The position numbers and the translations under genes were made by a program. From the NCBI GenBank assembly GCA_002279765.1, contig NCCR01000217.1:1-7192 (forward strand): a stretch of DNA of 7,192 nucleotides, given 5' to 3'. Under the pieces are notes generated by a model. The model was given only the letters and a program-made list of their open reading frames with translations. It was not told the origin of the DNA and ran no database searches. Positions within the stretch are counted from its first letter, which is position 1. Each line of letters begins with the position of its first letter. This document shows positions 1-6,713 of this stretch, piece after piece. This stretch comes from Verrucomicrobia bacterium 12-59-8. GTDB taxonomy: Bacteria > Verrucomicrobiota > Verrucomicrobiae > Verrucomicrobiales > Verrucomicrobiaceae.

Positions 1-1607
1 AGCCACTGGACGCCGGAAAGCACTTTTTCGCGGGCAGGATGGCGTTCGCGACTCAGAGCCTGCAAGGCGACGGCAGTCTCTTCGATGCTGGCGGGCGAAT
101 CCGCGTCACCACCGAACGAGCCGTCAGATTTTTGCACTCTGCGAAGGTATTTGCAGCCTTCACGGCTCCAAAAGCTGAACACGTCGAGCCCGGGACCAGC
201 AGGCACCAGGCAGCCACTGAGATGGTTGACGACTTGCGCCGTGCCATAGACAGGATTGTTTTCATCCGGCGTGTGCTCATTGCCAAACCAAAGTGGAATC
301 CAGGAACCATCTGGCTGTTGCTTCCGCATCAGGTATGAAAACGCATGATTGGCGGCATTGTTGATGCGCTTTTTCAGCGCTGGTGGCACCTCATCTTTCC
401 ACGTCCACCACGCGCACAGCGCATGCGCCGTGATCTCCGGCGTACTGCGGTCAAACGGCAGCGTGCCCCACCCCCGGCAAAAAGTAGGAACACCCCCATC
501 CCGATTTTGCAAATCAAGCAGCCAGGTAATGCCCTGCTCTATCGCCGCATCGCATTTGTGCCCTATATTCTTCAGCGCAATGAGCGCGCTCGAAGTGTCA
601 TCCGCATCCGGCACACCCCCAGGCAAATCCGTCCACGCCCAGCCACCCGGCGGCGCATTGGTGAAGGGATGAACTTCACGGTACTGCTGCGCCAGCAGCC
701 ATGTACGTAGTTCGGGCTTTAGCCCGTCTGGCTTCGGCTCCGAGCTCCGCAGCGACAACGTCGTTCCCCACGTCGCCAAATTCGTATCAATCGGCCAGCT
801 CCCATCCTCGCGTTTGGAACCCACAAGAAACTCAACCGCCAGCGGCAGGCATGGATGATCAAGCTGCCCACCACCCGCCAACGCCATGGTCACAAAACTC
901 GTCAACGGCGTGGCTTCAAGATAACCGCCACTGCTCGGTTGCAGCGCCTTGAGCATCGGCCGAATGCGCGGCCACGTGAGCGCACGCAGCCACCGCAGCG
1001 GATTCCACCACGCCGGCGGCGCATTTTTAAAACGCGTGTAACCGATCGCAATCAGCGCCGGCAAAGCATAACTCACCACCGGCAGTCCCACCGCGCCAAA
1101 CCAAGTGCGCGGCAAAGCCGCCAGCTCAAACGGCAGCGCGATGACATGCTTCCAGGGCTTGTCTCCCAAGGTGCCGCACAGTGCGCAAAGCATGAGGATG
1201 GGCACGGAAAAAGTCTTGTCCTTGCCGTAGCGCGACACAACCGCCTTGGCGATGGCCGTGGGTTCAAGCGAACCCACCTGAGCGGTGATCCACCCATCGG
1301 CAGACGGATTTCCCTGCGCCACGAGATGGAGCGCGCTCCAGCACAGCAGCGTTGTCGAAAGATTGCTTTTGCTCAGCGTCGTGTCACCCCAGCCACCATC
1401 CTTATTCTGATGCTCACACAGCCACCGCGCACCCGCAGCGATATGTTCCGCATGCTTGTCACGATCCACAAGCGCCAGTGCGACGACCGCCGTAGCAGTC
1501 GAGAGCGCACTGCTGGAGAGCCTCCCCTCCCAGTGGCCGCTCGCGTTGCGCAGCGCATCAAGATGCGCCTGCGTGTTGGCGATGGCGCTGTCGAGGGCGT
1601 CCATCAT
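1..1607 (-). CDS. Squalene-hopene-cyclase-like class II terpene cyclase, 3' end missing
   Basis: At least 535 codons are open from ATG at 1607 to the window edge, and the stop lies outside. The class II cyclase acid motif DxDD is present as DADD at residues 334-337 (bases 597-608). It provides the proton that starts squalene cyclisation in this family; oxidosqualene cyclases carry DCTAE instead. QW-type repeats of the alpha/alpha barrel are visible: QNKDGGW (67-73), REDGSW near 266-271, QNRDGG (367-372), QPDGSW (431-436) and QKSDGSF (492-498). Other family-like stretches are YGKDKTFSVPIL near 128 and SIEETAVALQAL near the visible end. Typical bacterial squalene-hopene cyclases have about 630 residues and this one is probably a little shorter. 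The likely role is membrane-associated cyclisation of squalene to a hopanoid-type triterpene, but product and substrate are inferred. A related prenyl-chain cyclase is the alternative. The gene starts 11 bases after the 166-residue gene, with no clear ribosome binding site, which suggests translational coupling. Confidence 0.87.
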   Translation of the reverse strand, partial: MMDALDSAIANTQAHLDALRNASGHWEGRLSSSALSTATAVVALALVDRDKHAEHIAAGARWLCEHQNKDGGWGDTTLSKSNLSTTLLCWSALHLVAQGNPSADGWITAQVGSLEPTAIAKAVVSRYGKDKTFSVPILMLCALCGTLGDKPWKHVIALPFELAALPRTWFGAVGLPVVSYALPALIAIGYTRFKNAPPAWWNPLRWLRALTWPRIRPMLKALQPSSGGYLEATPLTSFVTMALAGGGQLDHPCLPLAVEFLVGSKREDGSWPIDTNLATWGTTLSLRSSEPKPDGLKPELRTWLLAQQYREVHPFTNAPPGGWAWTDLPGGVPDADDTSSALIALKNIGHKCDAAIEQGITWLLDLQNRDGGVPTFCRGWGTLPFDRSTPEITAHALCAWWTWKDEVPPALKKRINNAANHAFSYLMRKQQPDGSWIPLWFGNEHTPDENNPVYGTAQVVNHLSGCLVPAGPGLDVFSFWSREGCKYLRRVQKSDGSFGGDADSPASIEETAVALQALSRERHPAREKVLSGVQW

Positions 1608-1618
1608 GGCACGAGATC

Positions 1619-2119
1619 TCAGGCTTCGAGTTTCAGCTCAGGACGGGCCTCAATGGCCTTGGTGAGCGAAGTCCAGCCACCTTCACGCTGCTGCTGGAAC
1701 ATGTACAAATACAACGCGGCCTGCTTGGCAGGATACGTGGCGAGCAGGGCGGTGACGGCGGCCTCTGCCTTGTCGTCTTCGATGACTTCGGGCAGTTCGG
1801 TCACTTCGCCTTTGCCATCGTGCGCGATCGCGGCGGCATCCAGGAAGGTAATGAGCATCTGTGCCTGGCCTTTGAGTAGCCAGATCTGGAAGATCTGCGC
1901 CGTCACATCCTCGTTCGACTTCGTGTTGATCTGCTCCAGAAGCCACTCGGCCTGCTTGGCGCGGGACTTCTCCAAAATGAAAGCGGGACGGAGACGCTTG
2001 GCAGGAGCGAGCGAATCAATGACGGCTTTATACGCAGCACGCTGGTCGGTCTGCATGTAGGTCATGATCTGCATGCGCAGCTCGGCACCGATGGCTTGAA
2101 GGAGTTGGTTGGGTCGCAT
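1619..2119 (-). CDS. Hypothetical helical protein upstream of the cyclase
   Basis: This gene encodes 166 residues that I do not recognise. It begins MRPNQLLQAIGAEL and ends PELKLEA. It has no signal peptide and no obvious membrane span. Composition is rich in Ala, Gln, Glu, Lys and Leu, which suggests an almost wholly alpha-helical cytosolic protein. Two aromatic/Gln-rich patches stand out: IFQIWLLKGQAQM near residues 75-90, and ALYLYMFQQQ near 135-145. Between them lies an acidic linker, VTELPEVIEDDKAE. The stop at 1619-1621 is 11 bases before the cyclase ATG, so the two are very probably co-transcribed and may be functionally linked. The DUF4870 gene ends 66 bases upstream. Reality of the gene is supported by its tight packing and by a plausible globular composition. 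No function is assigned. A role as chaperone, partner or regulator of the cyclase would be speculation. Confidence 0.75.
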   Translation of the reverse strand: MRPNQLLQAIGAELRMQIMTYMQTDQRAAYKAVIDSLAPAKRLRPAFILEKSRAKQAEWLLEQINTKSNEDVTAQIFQIWLLKGQAQMLITFLDAAAIAHDGKGEVTELPEVIEDDKAEAAVTALLATYPAKQAALYLYMFQQQREGGWTSLTKAIEARPELKLEA

Positions 2120-2132
2120 CTGGATTTGGGTG

Positions 2133-2182
2133 GAAACGGGGGGGCTCTGCTACCACCACGGCACCAGAGTCGCAACCGTTTT
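2133..2182 (-). repeat. Nested inverted repeats between DUF4870 and the 166-aa gene
   Basis: In the transcript sense, an outer AAACGG/CCGTTT pair (2176-2181 with 2134-2139) encloses an inner CTCTG/CAGAG pair (2165-2169 with 2145-2149). The inner loop is 15 bases. A run of C residues lies between the inner and outer right arms. No U-tract follows, so it does not look like an intrinsic terminator. It fills most of the 66-base gap. It may be an RNA fold for processing or attenuation within the operon, or chance in GC-rich DNA. Confidence 0.3.
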
Positions 2183-2185
2183 GCC

Positions 2186-2548
2186 TCACAGCAGTCGAAT
2201 CGTCAGCGGGAAGCGATACACGTTTCCTTCCGACGCACGCACGATCCCGATGATGGTGAGCACAAAAGTGGCGATGCCCACTCCAATGAGAAGCGGGATG
2301 CCGATGAAAATGAAGCAGAGCAGGAAGGCCACAAAACCGTACAGCAGGTAGCTAAGCTGAAAGTTCAGCAGCTCACGTCCCTGCCGGTCGAGGTAGCTGC
2401 TCTGATCTTTTTTGACCAGCCAGACGATGAGCGGCCCCAAAATGGGGAAACCCACCAGACAGAGCACATGCATGACGATGCCGAGCGTTTTTTCATCCTG
2501 GGTGACGTCTGAAGGCGGCAGCGCGGGAGGTGGCGTGAGAGTTTCCAT
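2186..2548 (-). CDS. DUF4870 (Tic20-like) small membrane protein
   Basis: This 120-residue integral membrane protein begins METLTPPPALPPSDVTQDEKT. The short Pro-rich N-terminus is followed by a first hydrophobic segment around residues 22-44 (LGIVMHVLCLVGFPILGPLIVWLV). Next comes the polar loop KKDQSSYLDRQGRELLNFQ, then two further hydrophobic segments (about 65-83 and 86-103). It ends with a short tail, ASEGNVYRFPLTIRLL. The order 'H-x-n hydrophobic, P-x-x-x-W, D-x-Q-G-R-E-x-L-N-F-Q' is the signature of DUF4870 proteins, and the length is normal for the family. Their biochemical role is unknown. The gene follows the oxidoreductase terminator and heads the probable run toward the cyclase. ATG at 2548 is used; no Shine-Dalgarno sequence or convincing promoter is visible in the 33 bases upstream. 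Confidence 0.88.
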   Translation of the reverse strand: METLTPPPALPPSDVTQDEKTLGIVMHVLCLVGFPILGPLIVWLVKKDQSSYLDRQGRELLNFQLSYLLYGFVAFLLCFIFIGIPLLIGVGIATFVLTIIGIVRASEGNVYRFPLTIRLL

Positions 2549-2581
2549 GGCGTCGTCATGCTACTGCAAAGCGGCGCATGA

Positions 2582-2619
2582 CCCAAATACAAACGCGGAG
2601 CCAGTTTCCCGGCTCCGCG
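2582..2619 (-). terminator. Intrinsic terminator of the oxidoreductase gene
   Basis: There is a perfect 9-bp GC-rich stem, CGCGGAGCC/GGCTCCGCG (2611-2619 with 2594-2602), with an 8-base loop. In minus-strand sense it is followed directly by TTTGTATTTGGG. It starts 29 bases after the oxidoreductase stop. The other strand has no T-tract, so it acts in this direction only. It separates the oxidoreductase from the DUF4870 gene and implies that the latter has its own promoter or depends on readthrough. Confidence 0.78.
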
Positions 2620-2648
2620 CTGAATGAACGAACTCAAATCAGGGATGA

Positions 2649-4193
2649 TCAGCCGATCTTCGGCAGTTCGAACCCGGCGGCGTACTCGTCCTGGGCCAGC
2701 TTGTTGGCCTCAGCAGCAAACTCACCGGTGAACTTCTCAGAAACAGGGTCGAAATCGAGCCATGGACCGGCGCTGATTTGTTCGGCGCTGAGGTCGATCT
2801 TGTTGGCTTCGAGGTTGGCCACGAAATCCGCGAGGGTTTCCTGACCGGCTTTGTCGTTGGCCAAGCGCTCCTGGATTTCTGCAACGCTGATTTGCTTGCC
2901 CAGACGGTAGGAGATGTTCGACAGATGCGCGAGCGCAGCAGCCTGAAAACCATGGGAAACGTGTAGGTTTGGATTGATGATCTTCCCGGCACGCACGGAC
3001 TCGATGAAGTTCTTCATGTGGTCGGCACCATCGTCGAAGTTGTCGAACTTCTTGATCGCCTGGCCTTCGTTGTCGTAGGCTTTGGCTTCCGCGACGAAGC
3101 CGCCTTCGCAATGGATCACGTTGCCGATGCGGGGAGCGGCGGTCTTGCCGTTGATGCGGAAGACGGGCTCAAAGCCCTTGGTCCAGTTCATGTCCTTCAT
3201 GGGCAGACCACGGTTGTCAAACAACAGCGGTGCGCCTTCGGCCCACTGGTAGAAAGCCATCTGATTGTTGGCGGTCTGACCGTCATCATCATAGCCCCAG
3301 CGGCCGCCGAAGCTCATGACGCGCTTCGGGAGATCAGGGTTGCCGAGCGCCCAGCGGCCGACGTCGAGCTGATGCGGCCCTTGGTTGCCGATGTCACCAT
3401 TGCCGTAAGCCCACTGCCAGTGCCAGTCGTAGTGCATCTGCTCGCGCTGTACGGGGGCAACAGGGCGTGGAGCGGACCACAGGGTGTAGTCGAGGTCCAC
3501 GATCTGCGGCTTGCCGCCGGTGTCACGGAACGTGCCGACGATGCGGCCGTTGGCGTCAGGCTTCACCGGCTCGGCCACTTTGCCGATGCTCTTACGCGCC
3601 TTGTAGTTGATGCCACGGGAAAGCTGCACCTTGCCGATGTTTCCAGCCTTGACCCAGTCCATGGCCTCCTGCCAGCCGGGAGAAGAGCGGCGCTGCATGC
3701 CGTGCTGCACCACGAGCCCCTGCTTTTCAGCGACAGCGGCGGCTTCCACGAGCTTGCGGCCTTCCCACATGTTGTGGCAGACGGGCTTCTCCACGTACAC
3801 GTGCTTGCCGTTCGCAATCGCGGTCATGGCGATCAGCGTGTGGCTGTGGTTCGGTGTGGCGATGGTGATGGCGTCGATTTCCTTGTCGGCGCAGCACTCA
3901 CGGAAGTCCTTGTACTGCTTCACCGTAATGTCTTTCTTGGCCAGGGAGGCGACGTGCTTTTCCATCACCTTGTCATCAACGTCACAAAGCGCGACAAGGC
4001 GGACGCCCTTGATGCCGAGGAGGCTGCTGATGTGGCCGGAGCCACGAGCGTTGAAGCCGATGACAGCGACGCGGACATCCGCATTGGCACCGAGAGGAGC
4101 AGAGAATGAAGGCAGAGCAGCGAGACCGGCGGCACTGGCCACGGTGCCGCGAATGAAGGTGCGGCGGGTGGTTTGAGTTGGATTAGTTTGCAT
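2649..4193 (-). CDS. Tat-exported Gfo/Idh/MocA-family oxidoreductase
   Basis: This 514-residue protein is a predicted NAD(P)-dependent dehydrogenase exported folded to the periplasm. The N-terminus has a twin-arginine motif, TTRRTFIRG (R10-R11), then a hydrophobic Ala/Leu region and a likely ANA cleavage site near residue 38. The Rossmann fold follows: VRVAVIGFNARGSG (40-53), with acidic D71 after strand 2 (VALCDVD), which favours NAD(H). ATPNHSHT (112-119) and the catalytic-type EKP motif (135-137) are family hallmarks. The C-terminal half contains GNQGPHQLDVGRW (269-281), with H274 and D277 at the usual substrate-side position. The family acts on sugars, inositols, sugar acids and, in some secreted members, glycans; the substrate here is not identifiable. 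ATG at 4193 is chosen because it gives an intact Tat signal; no Shine-Dalgarno sequence is seen. The gene has its own terminator and probably its own promoter. Confidence 0.95.
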   Translation of the reverse strand: MQTNPTQTTRRTFIRGTVASAAGLAALPSFSAPLGANADVRVAVIGFNARGSGHISSLLGIKGVRLVALCDVDDKVMEKHVASLAKKDITVKQYKDFRECCADKEIDAITIATPNHSHTLIAMTAIANGKHVYVEKPVCHNMWEGRKLVEAAAVAEKQGLVVQHGMQRRSSPGWQEAMDWVKAGNIGKVQLSRGINYKARKSIGKVAEPVKPDANGRIVGTFRDTGGKPQIVDLDYTLWSAPRPVAPVQREQMHYDWHWQWAYGNGDIGNQGPHQLDVGRWALGNPDLPKRVMSFGGRWGYDDDGQTANNQMAFYQWAEGAPLLFDNRGLPMKDMNWTKGFEPVFRINGKTAAPRIGNVIHCEGGFVAEAKAYDNEGQAIKKFDNFDDGADHMKNFIESVRAGKIINPNLHVSHGFQAAALAHLSNISYRLGKQISVAEIQERLANDKAGQETLADFVANLEANKIDLSAEQISAGPWLDFDPVSEKFTGEFAAEANKLAQDEYAAGFELPKIG

Positions 4194-4252
4194 GAGATGG
4201 AGAGGGTGGAATCAGACACAACCACGCGGCGAGCGCGGCACGGAATAGGTGT

Positions 4253-4282
4253 AGCCTAGCCAAAACGCCGGATAAATGACAA
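4253..4282 (-). promoter_or_regulatory. Possible sigma-70-like promoter of the oxidoreductase gene
   Basis: In minus-strand sense, TTGTCA (4277-4282) is a good -35 box. It is followed after 18 bases by TAGGCT (4253-4258), a weak -10 box matching TATAAT at three positions. This would start transcription around 4246, leaving a leader of about 50 bases before the ATG at 4193. The -10 is poor and promoters of this lineage are not well defined, so this is tentative. Confidence 0.33.
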
Positions 4283-4296
4283 CCTTTCCTTTCATT

Positions 4297-4332
4297 CCCC
4301 GCAGTTTGTGACCACTACCCTGCCGTTTGTGA
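4297..4332. repeat. 15-bp imperfect direct repeat with 21-bp period, candidate operator
   Basis: The two copies are CCCCGCAGTTTGTGA (4297-4311) and CCCTGCCGTTTGTGA (4318-4332). They match at 13 of 15 positions, and the last 8 bases are identical. The copies start 21 bases apart, two helical turns, so they face the same side of the DNA. They sit in the gap between the coiled-coil gene's stop and the oxidoreductase start, 14 bases upstream of the putative -35 box. This is the arrangement expected of an activator site. Two half-sites in direct repeat at 21 bp resembles AraC-type sites (araI1-araI2), but no such regulator is present in the window. Confidence 0.6.
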
Positions 4333-4354
4333 TGCTACGACTCCCCGCCCAGAC

Positions 4355-5215
4355 TCAAGGCTGTGGTTTCGGAGCGGGCAGCCGCGCCGCGTCCGGCTCA
4401 AAGTCGAGCACGTCCTGATGGGTGCGCAGGGCTTTACGGGCCTTGTCAAAGAAGGAGGCGAGATCTTCGGCGTTCATCTGCTGCTTGTCGTCGATGTAGG
4501 CATTCAGCTTCTGGATCTGGCCGTCTGCATCGAGATTGACCGATCCCATGACCTTCTGCGCTTGCTTGTAGGTGCCGGAGAACTTGCCCTGGGCCTGCTC
4601 GAAAGCCTCTTTGGCGCCTTCCTGGCGCAGGTACTCTTTTTCGGCGTCACGGAAGTCGCTGCTGAAAAGACGCTTGAAGAAGCCGCCCTTAGGTTTTTCG
4701 ATTTGCTTGGAGGCCTGGGCTTCAAAGTAGTTCGCCAGCTCCTGAAACTCCTGCATCGGCTTCTGATACTGCTTTTTCAGGTACCCGAGGCCCGTGGTGA
4801 TGATCGACAACTTCTCCACTTCGGCCTTCGACAGCGTCTGGCCAGCCTTCACCTTGTCCTCCAGCAGGTCAATGTATTGCAGCGTGGTCTTGTTGCCCTC
4901 GAAGATGTTTTCAAACTCCTTCGCCGCGAGCGCCAGGCGCTTGCGCTCGCCCTGCCGCAGTTCGTCGATCCTCTTCTCGTGCTCGTCATTGATCGCGGTG
5001 ATCATTTTCTGATGCTGTGCCGCCTGGGTGTCGAGCGTGCGTTGAAATTCCGCCTCCTTGGCACTCATCTCCTCGGCATGCGTGGTTTTAACCTGCTCGA
5101 GCTCTGCGAGCGCGGTCGCACGGTCGGTGTGGGATTGAAACAGAAACCAGCCAAGCACGCCGGAGGCGAGAAAGCTGAGCACGAGCAGTGCGGTAAGATT
5201 TTTGATGGCGGTCAT
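4355..5215 (-). CDS. Membrane-anchored coiled-coil protein of unknown function
   Basis: This gene encodes 286 residues from ATG at 5215 (MTAIKNLTALLVLSFLASG). An in-frame TTG at 5251 would add 12 polar residues, but the ATG places the hydrophobic helix (about residues 6-26) immediately after a short positively charged start, as in a membrane anchor with the rest outside. A long charged region rich in Glu, Lys, Gln and Ala follows (about 32-125) and reads as coiled coil. A second helical region (about 145-270) contains a basic, aromatic break, PKGGFFKRLF (175-184). The tail is Pro-rich (ARLPAPKPQP). I recognise no catalytic motif or named family. A structural or scaffolding role in the envelope is an inference from architecture. 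It is divergent from the MFS gene and has no visible terminator before the oxidoreductase promoter region. Confidence 0.85.
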   Translation of the reverse strand: MTAIKNLTALLVLSFLASGVLGWFLFQSHTDRATALAELEQVKTTHAEEMSAKEAEFQRTLDTQAAQHQKMITAINDEHEKRIDELRQGERKRLALAAKEFENIFEGNKTTLQYIDLLEDKVKAGQTLSKAEVEKLSIITTGLGYLKKQYQKPMQEFQELANYFEAQASKQIEKPKGGFFKRLFSSDFRDAEKEYLRQEGAKEAFEQAQGKFSGTYKQAQKVMGSVNLDADGQIQKLNAYIDDKQQMNAEDLASFFDKARKALRTHQDVLDFEPDAARLPAPKPQP

Positions 5216-5327
5216 GATAGGGAAGAGTTGATGAGACGACAAGGCACGCAAGCCTATTCATTGCGACGATTTTGCGCTGCAACACAAGGCTCATGCATGC
5301 CTTACTGTCGTTCATCAAGCTGGAATC
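5216..5327. promoter_or_regulatory. Divergent intergenic region, coiled-coil gene and MFS gene
   Basis: These 112 bases must hold the promoters of both divergent genes. I cannot place convincing -35/-10 pairs on either strand. A small inverted repeat, AAGGC-8-GCCTT (5286-5303), spans the self-complementary CATGCATG. A weaker similar element, AGGC-6-GCCT, occurs at 5242-5255. Either could be an operator half-site, but the arms are too short to be confident. Confidence 0.4.
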
Positions 5328-6665
5328 ATGCTAGGGCTGGCTGATTTTCTGCGTCTTGTCTCTTCGATGTCCTCCTCCACCCGACCCACGTTCGTCCGCC
5401 ATCAAATCCTTGCCACGGCGACGATGGTGGCCTTCCTCATGTACCTGGACCGTATTTGTCTGGCGCAGATTATCACCTCGGACTCGTTTCAAAAAAGTGT
5501 CGCGTTGCAAGGCTGGCAGATTGACTCGGTGAAAGGCGCGTTCTTCTGGGCCTATGCCCTGGCCCAAGTCCCTGCCGGATGGCTGAGCGACCGCTTCGGC
5601 ACTCGTACGCTCATCACCATCTACATTGCCACGTGGTCAGTCTTCACGGCTGCCACCAGCTTTTCGCTGGGCTTCACGACTTTGCTGATCGCACGGCTCG
5701 GCTGCGGACTCGCCGAAGCGGGCTACTACCCGGCCAGCAGTGGTCTGCTCACCCGCTGGGCGCACATTGAAGCACGTGGATTTGCCAGCAGCGTGATTTC
5801 CTGGGGCGGGCGCGTCGGGGGGGCCGTGGCACCTGGGCTGACCGCGTTTGTGATTCTGCGCGCTGGCGACTGGCGCTGGGCAGGGTGGCTGTATGGATTG
5901 ATCGGCGTGCTTGTGGCCGTGGCTTACTGGCGCGTCTTCCGTGAGCACCCCCGTCAGCATCCGCACTGCAATGCAGCCGAGATCGCCCTGCTGGCCGAGG
6001 GACGGGGTGATTTCCAGCCCATCAAAGATCCGCCCAAGAGCTTTCCGTTGAGGCTTGCCTGCCAGAGCCTCAATCTCTGGATGGCCAACGGTGTGCAGTT
6101 TTTCACGAACATCGGCTGGGCCTTTCTCATCCTTTCCCTGCCGGATTACCTCAAGAAGGTCATGCATCTGGAAGAAGGCATGACCGGTCTCATCACCACG
6201 GGCGCGCTCACCATCGGCATCGCGGCGCTGCCGTTGGGTGGCTTGATCACCGACTACATCACCCGTCATCATGGCAAACGCATGGGCCGCATGCTCCCCA
6301 TGTCGGTGACCAAATTCGCCGCCGCTGGCTGTTATGTGCTGGCCCTGTGGACCGACTCCCCCTGGGGCATGGCTGTCGCCTTTGGCCTCGTCGCTTTTTT
6401 TGCCGACATCGGCCTGCCTGCCATGTGGACCACGATGCAGGACATCAGCGGCAGGCATCAGGCACAGCTCTTTGGCTGGTCAAACATGTGGGGCAACTTC
6501 GGCGCTGCCGTCATGCCCATGCTCTTCACGCTGGTGCTGAAGTCCTTTGACACCAATCACGATTTTCACGAGGGCGTCTGGATGTGCGCCGCAGCCTTCG
6601 TTCTGGCCGGCTTGTTTGCTCTGTTCGTGAACGCAGAAAAGCCCGTGATTCAGGAGGGCGCTTAA
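5328..6665 (+). CDS. MFS transporter, anion:cation symporter (hexuronate/sugar-acid) type
   Basis: This 445-residue, probably 12-helix inner-membrane carrier shows the ACS-family pattern. YLDR in helix 1 (39-42) is followed by FFWAYALAQVPAGWLSDRFGTR (72-93), which contains MFS motif A (G84-R93) and the conserved Phe, Trp, Tyr, Gln and Pro. Next comes GLAEAGYYPASSGLLTRW in the helix 4-5 region. A polar central loop (FREHPRQHPHCNAAEIALLAEGRGDFQPIKDPPKS) joins the two halves. Relatives such as the ExuT/GudP transporters import hexuronates or aldarates with protons; the substrate here is unknown. ATG at 5328 gives 13 extra residues; ATG at 5367 (MSSSTRPTF) is equally plausible and gives a more typical short cytoplasmic start. 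Neither has a strong Shine-Dalgarno sequence. The length is normal. It stands alone on the plus strand, divergent from the coiled-coil gene and convergent with the RRM gene 48 bases away. Confidence 0.93.
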   Translation: MLGLADFLRLVSSMSSSTRPTFVRHQILATATMVAFLMYLDRICLAQIITSDSFQKSVALQGWQIDSVKGAFFWAYALAQVPAGWLSDRFGTRTLITIYIATWSVFTAATSFSLGFTTLLIARLGCGLAEAGYYPASSGLLTRWAHIEARGFASSVISWGGRVGGAVAPGLTAFVILRAGDWRWAGWLYGLIGVLVAVAYWRVFREHPRQHPHCNAAEIALLAEGRGDFQPIKDPPKSFPLRLACQSLNLWMANGVQFFTNIGWAFLILSLPDYLKKVMHLEEGMTGLITTGALTIGIAALPLGGLITDYITRHHGKRMGRMLPMSVTKFAAAGCYVLALWTDSPWGMAVAFGLVAFFADIGLPAMWTTMQDISGRHQAQLFGWSNMWGNFGAAVMPMLFTLVLKSFDTNHDFHEGVWMCAAAFVLAGLFALFVNAEKPVIQEGA

Positions 6666-6687
6666 ACGCTCTCACCGGATCACGGGC
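6637..6687 (-). terminator. Probable terminator of the RRM gene, overlapping the MFS 3' end
   Basis: GCCCGTGAT/ATCACGGGC (6679-6687 with 6641-6649) forms a perfect 9-bp outer stem. In minus-strand sense it is followed at once by TTTTC (6640-6636). The 29-base interior can fold into an inner stem (GAGAGCG with CGCCCTC, one A/C mismatch on this strand, a G/U pair on the other) around 6654-6673. The structure begins 26 bases after the RRM stop and covers the last codons and stop of the MFS gene. On the plus strand no T-run follows, so any effect on MFS mRNA would be 3'-end protection rather than termination. Confidence 0.5.
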
Positions 6688-6713
6688 GTGAAATCTAAAT
6701 TCGGGGTCAGGTG

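Noticed and set aside
855..2060. A 401-codon open frame on the plus strand
   Set aside because: It lies antisense to the cyclase and 166-aa genes. Its product is Arg/His/Gln-rich with no domain, as expected from reading GC-rich coding DNA backward. The minus strand carries clear DxDD and QW motifs instead.
3018..4109. A 363-codon open frame on the plus strand
   Set aside because: It is a complete shadow of the oxidoreductase, whose family motifs are unambiguous. The plus-strand product is Val/Ala/Asp/His-rich with no recognisable fold.
5216..5251. Upstream TTG start for the coiled-coil gene
   Set aside because: It would add 12 residues ahead of a well-formed anchor helix, uses a rare start codon and has no ribosome binding site. 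ATG at 5215 is the simpler start.
5286..5303. AAGGC-8-GCCTT as a terminator or strong operator
   Set aside because: The arms are only 5 bp, no T-tract follows on either strand, and similar short repeats are expected by chance. It is mentioned only as a weak possible site.
4418..5344. A 308-codon Leu-rich open frame on the plus strand
   Set aside because: It mirrors the coiled-coil gene: Glu/Lys/Gln codons read backward give Leu/Phe. It also runs into the MFS start region.
5637..6458. A 273-codon open frame on the minus strand inside the MFS gene
   Set aside because: It is antisense to a clear 12-helix transporter. The His/Gly/Asp/Gln-rich product has no domain.
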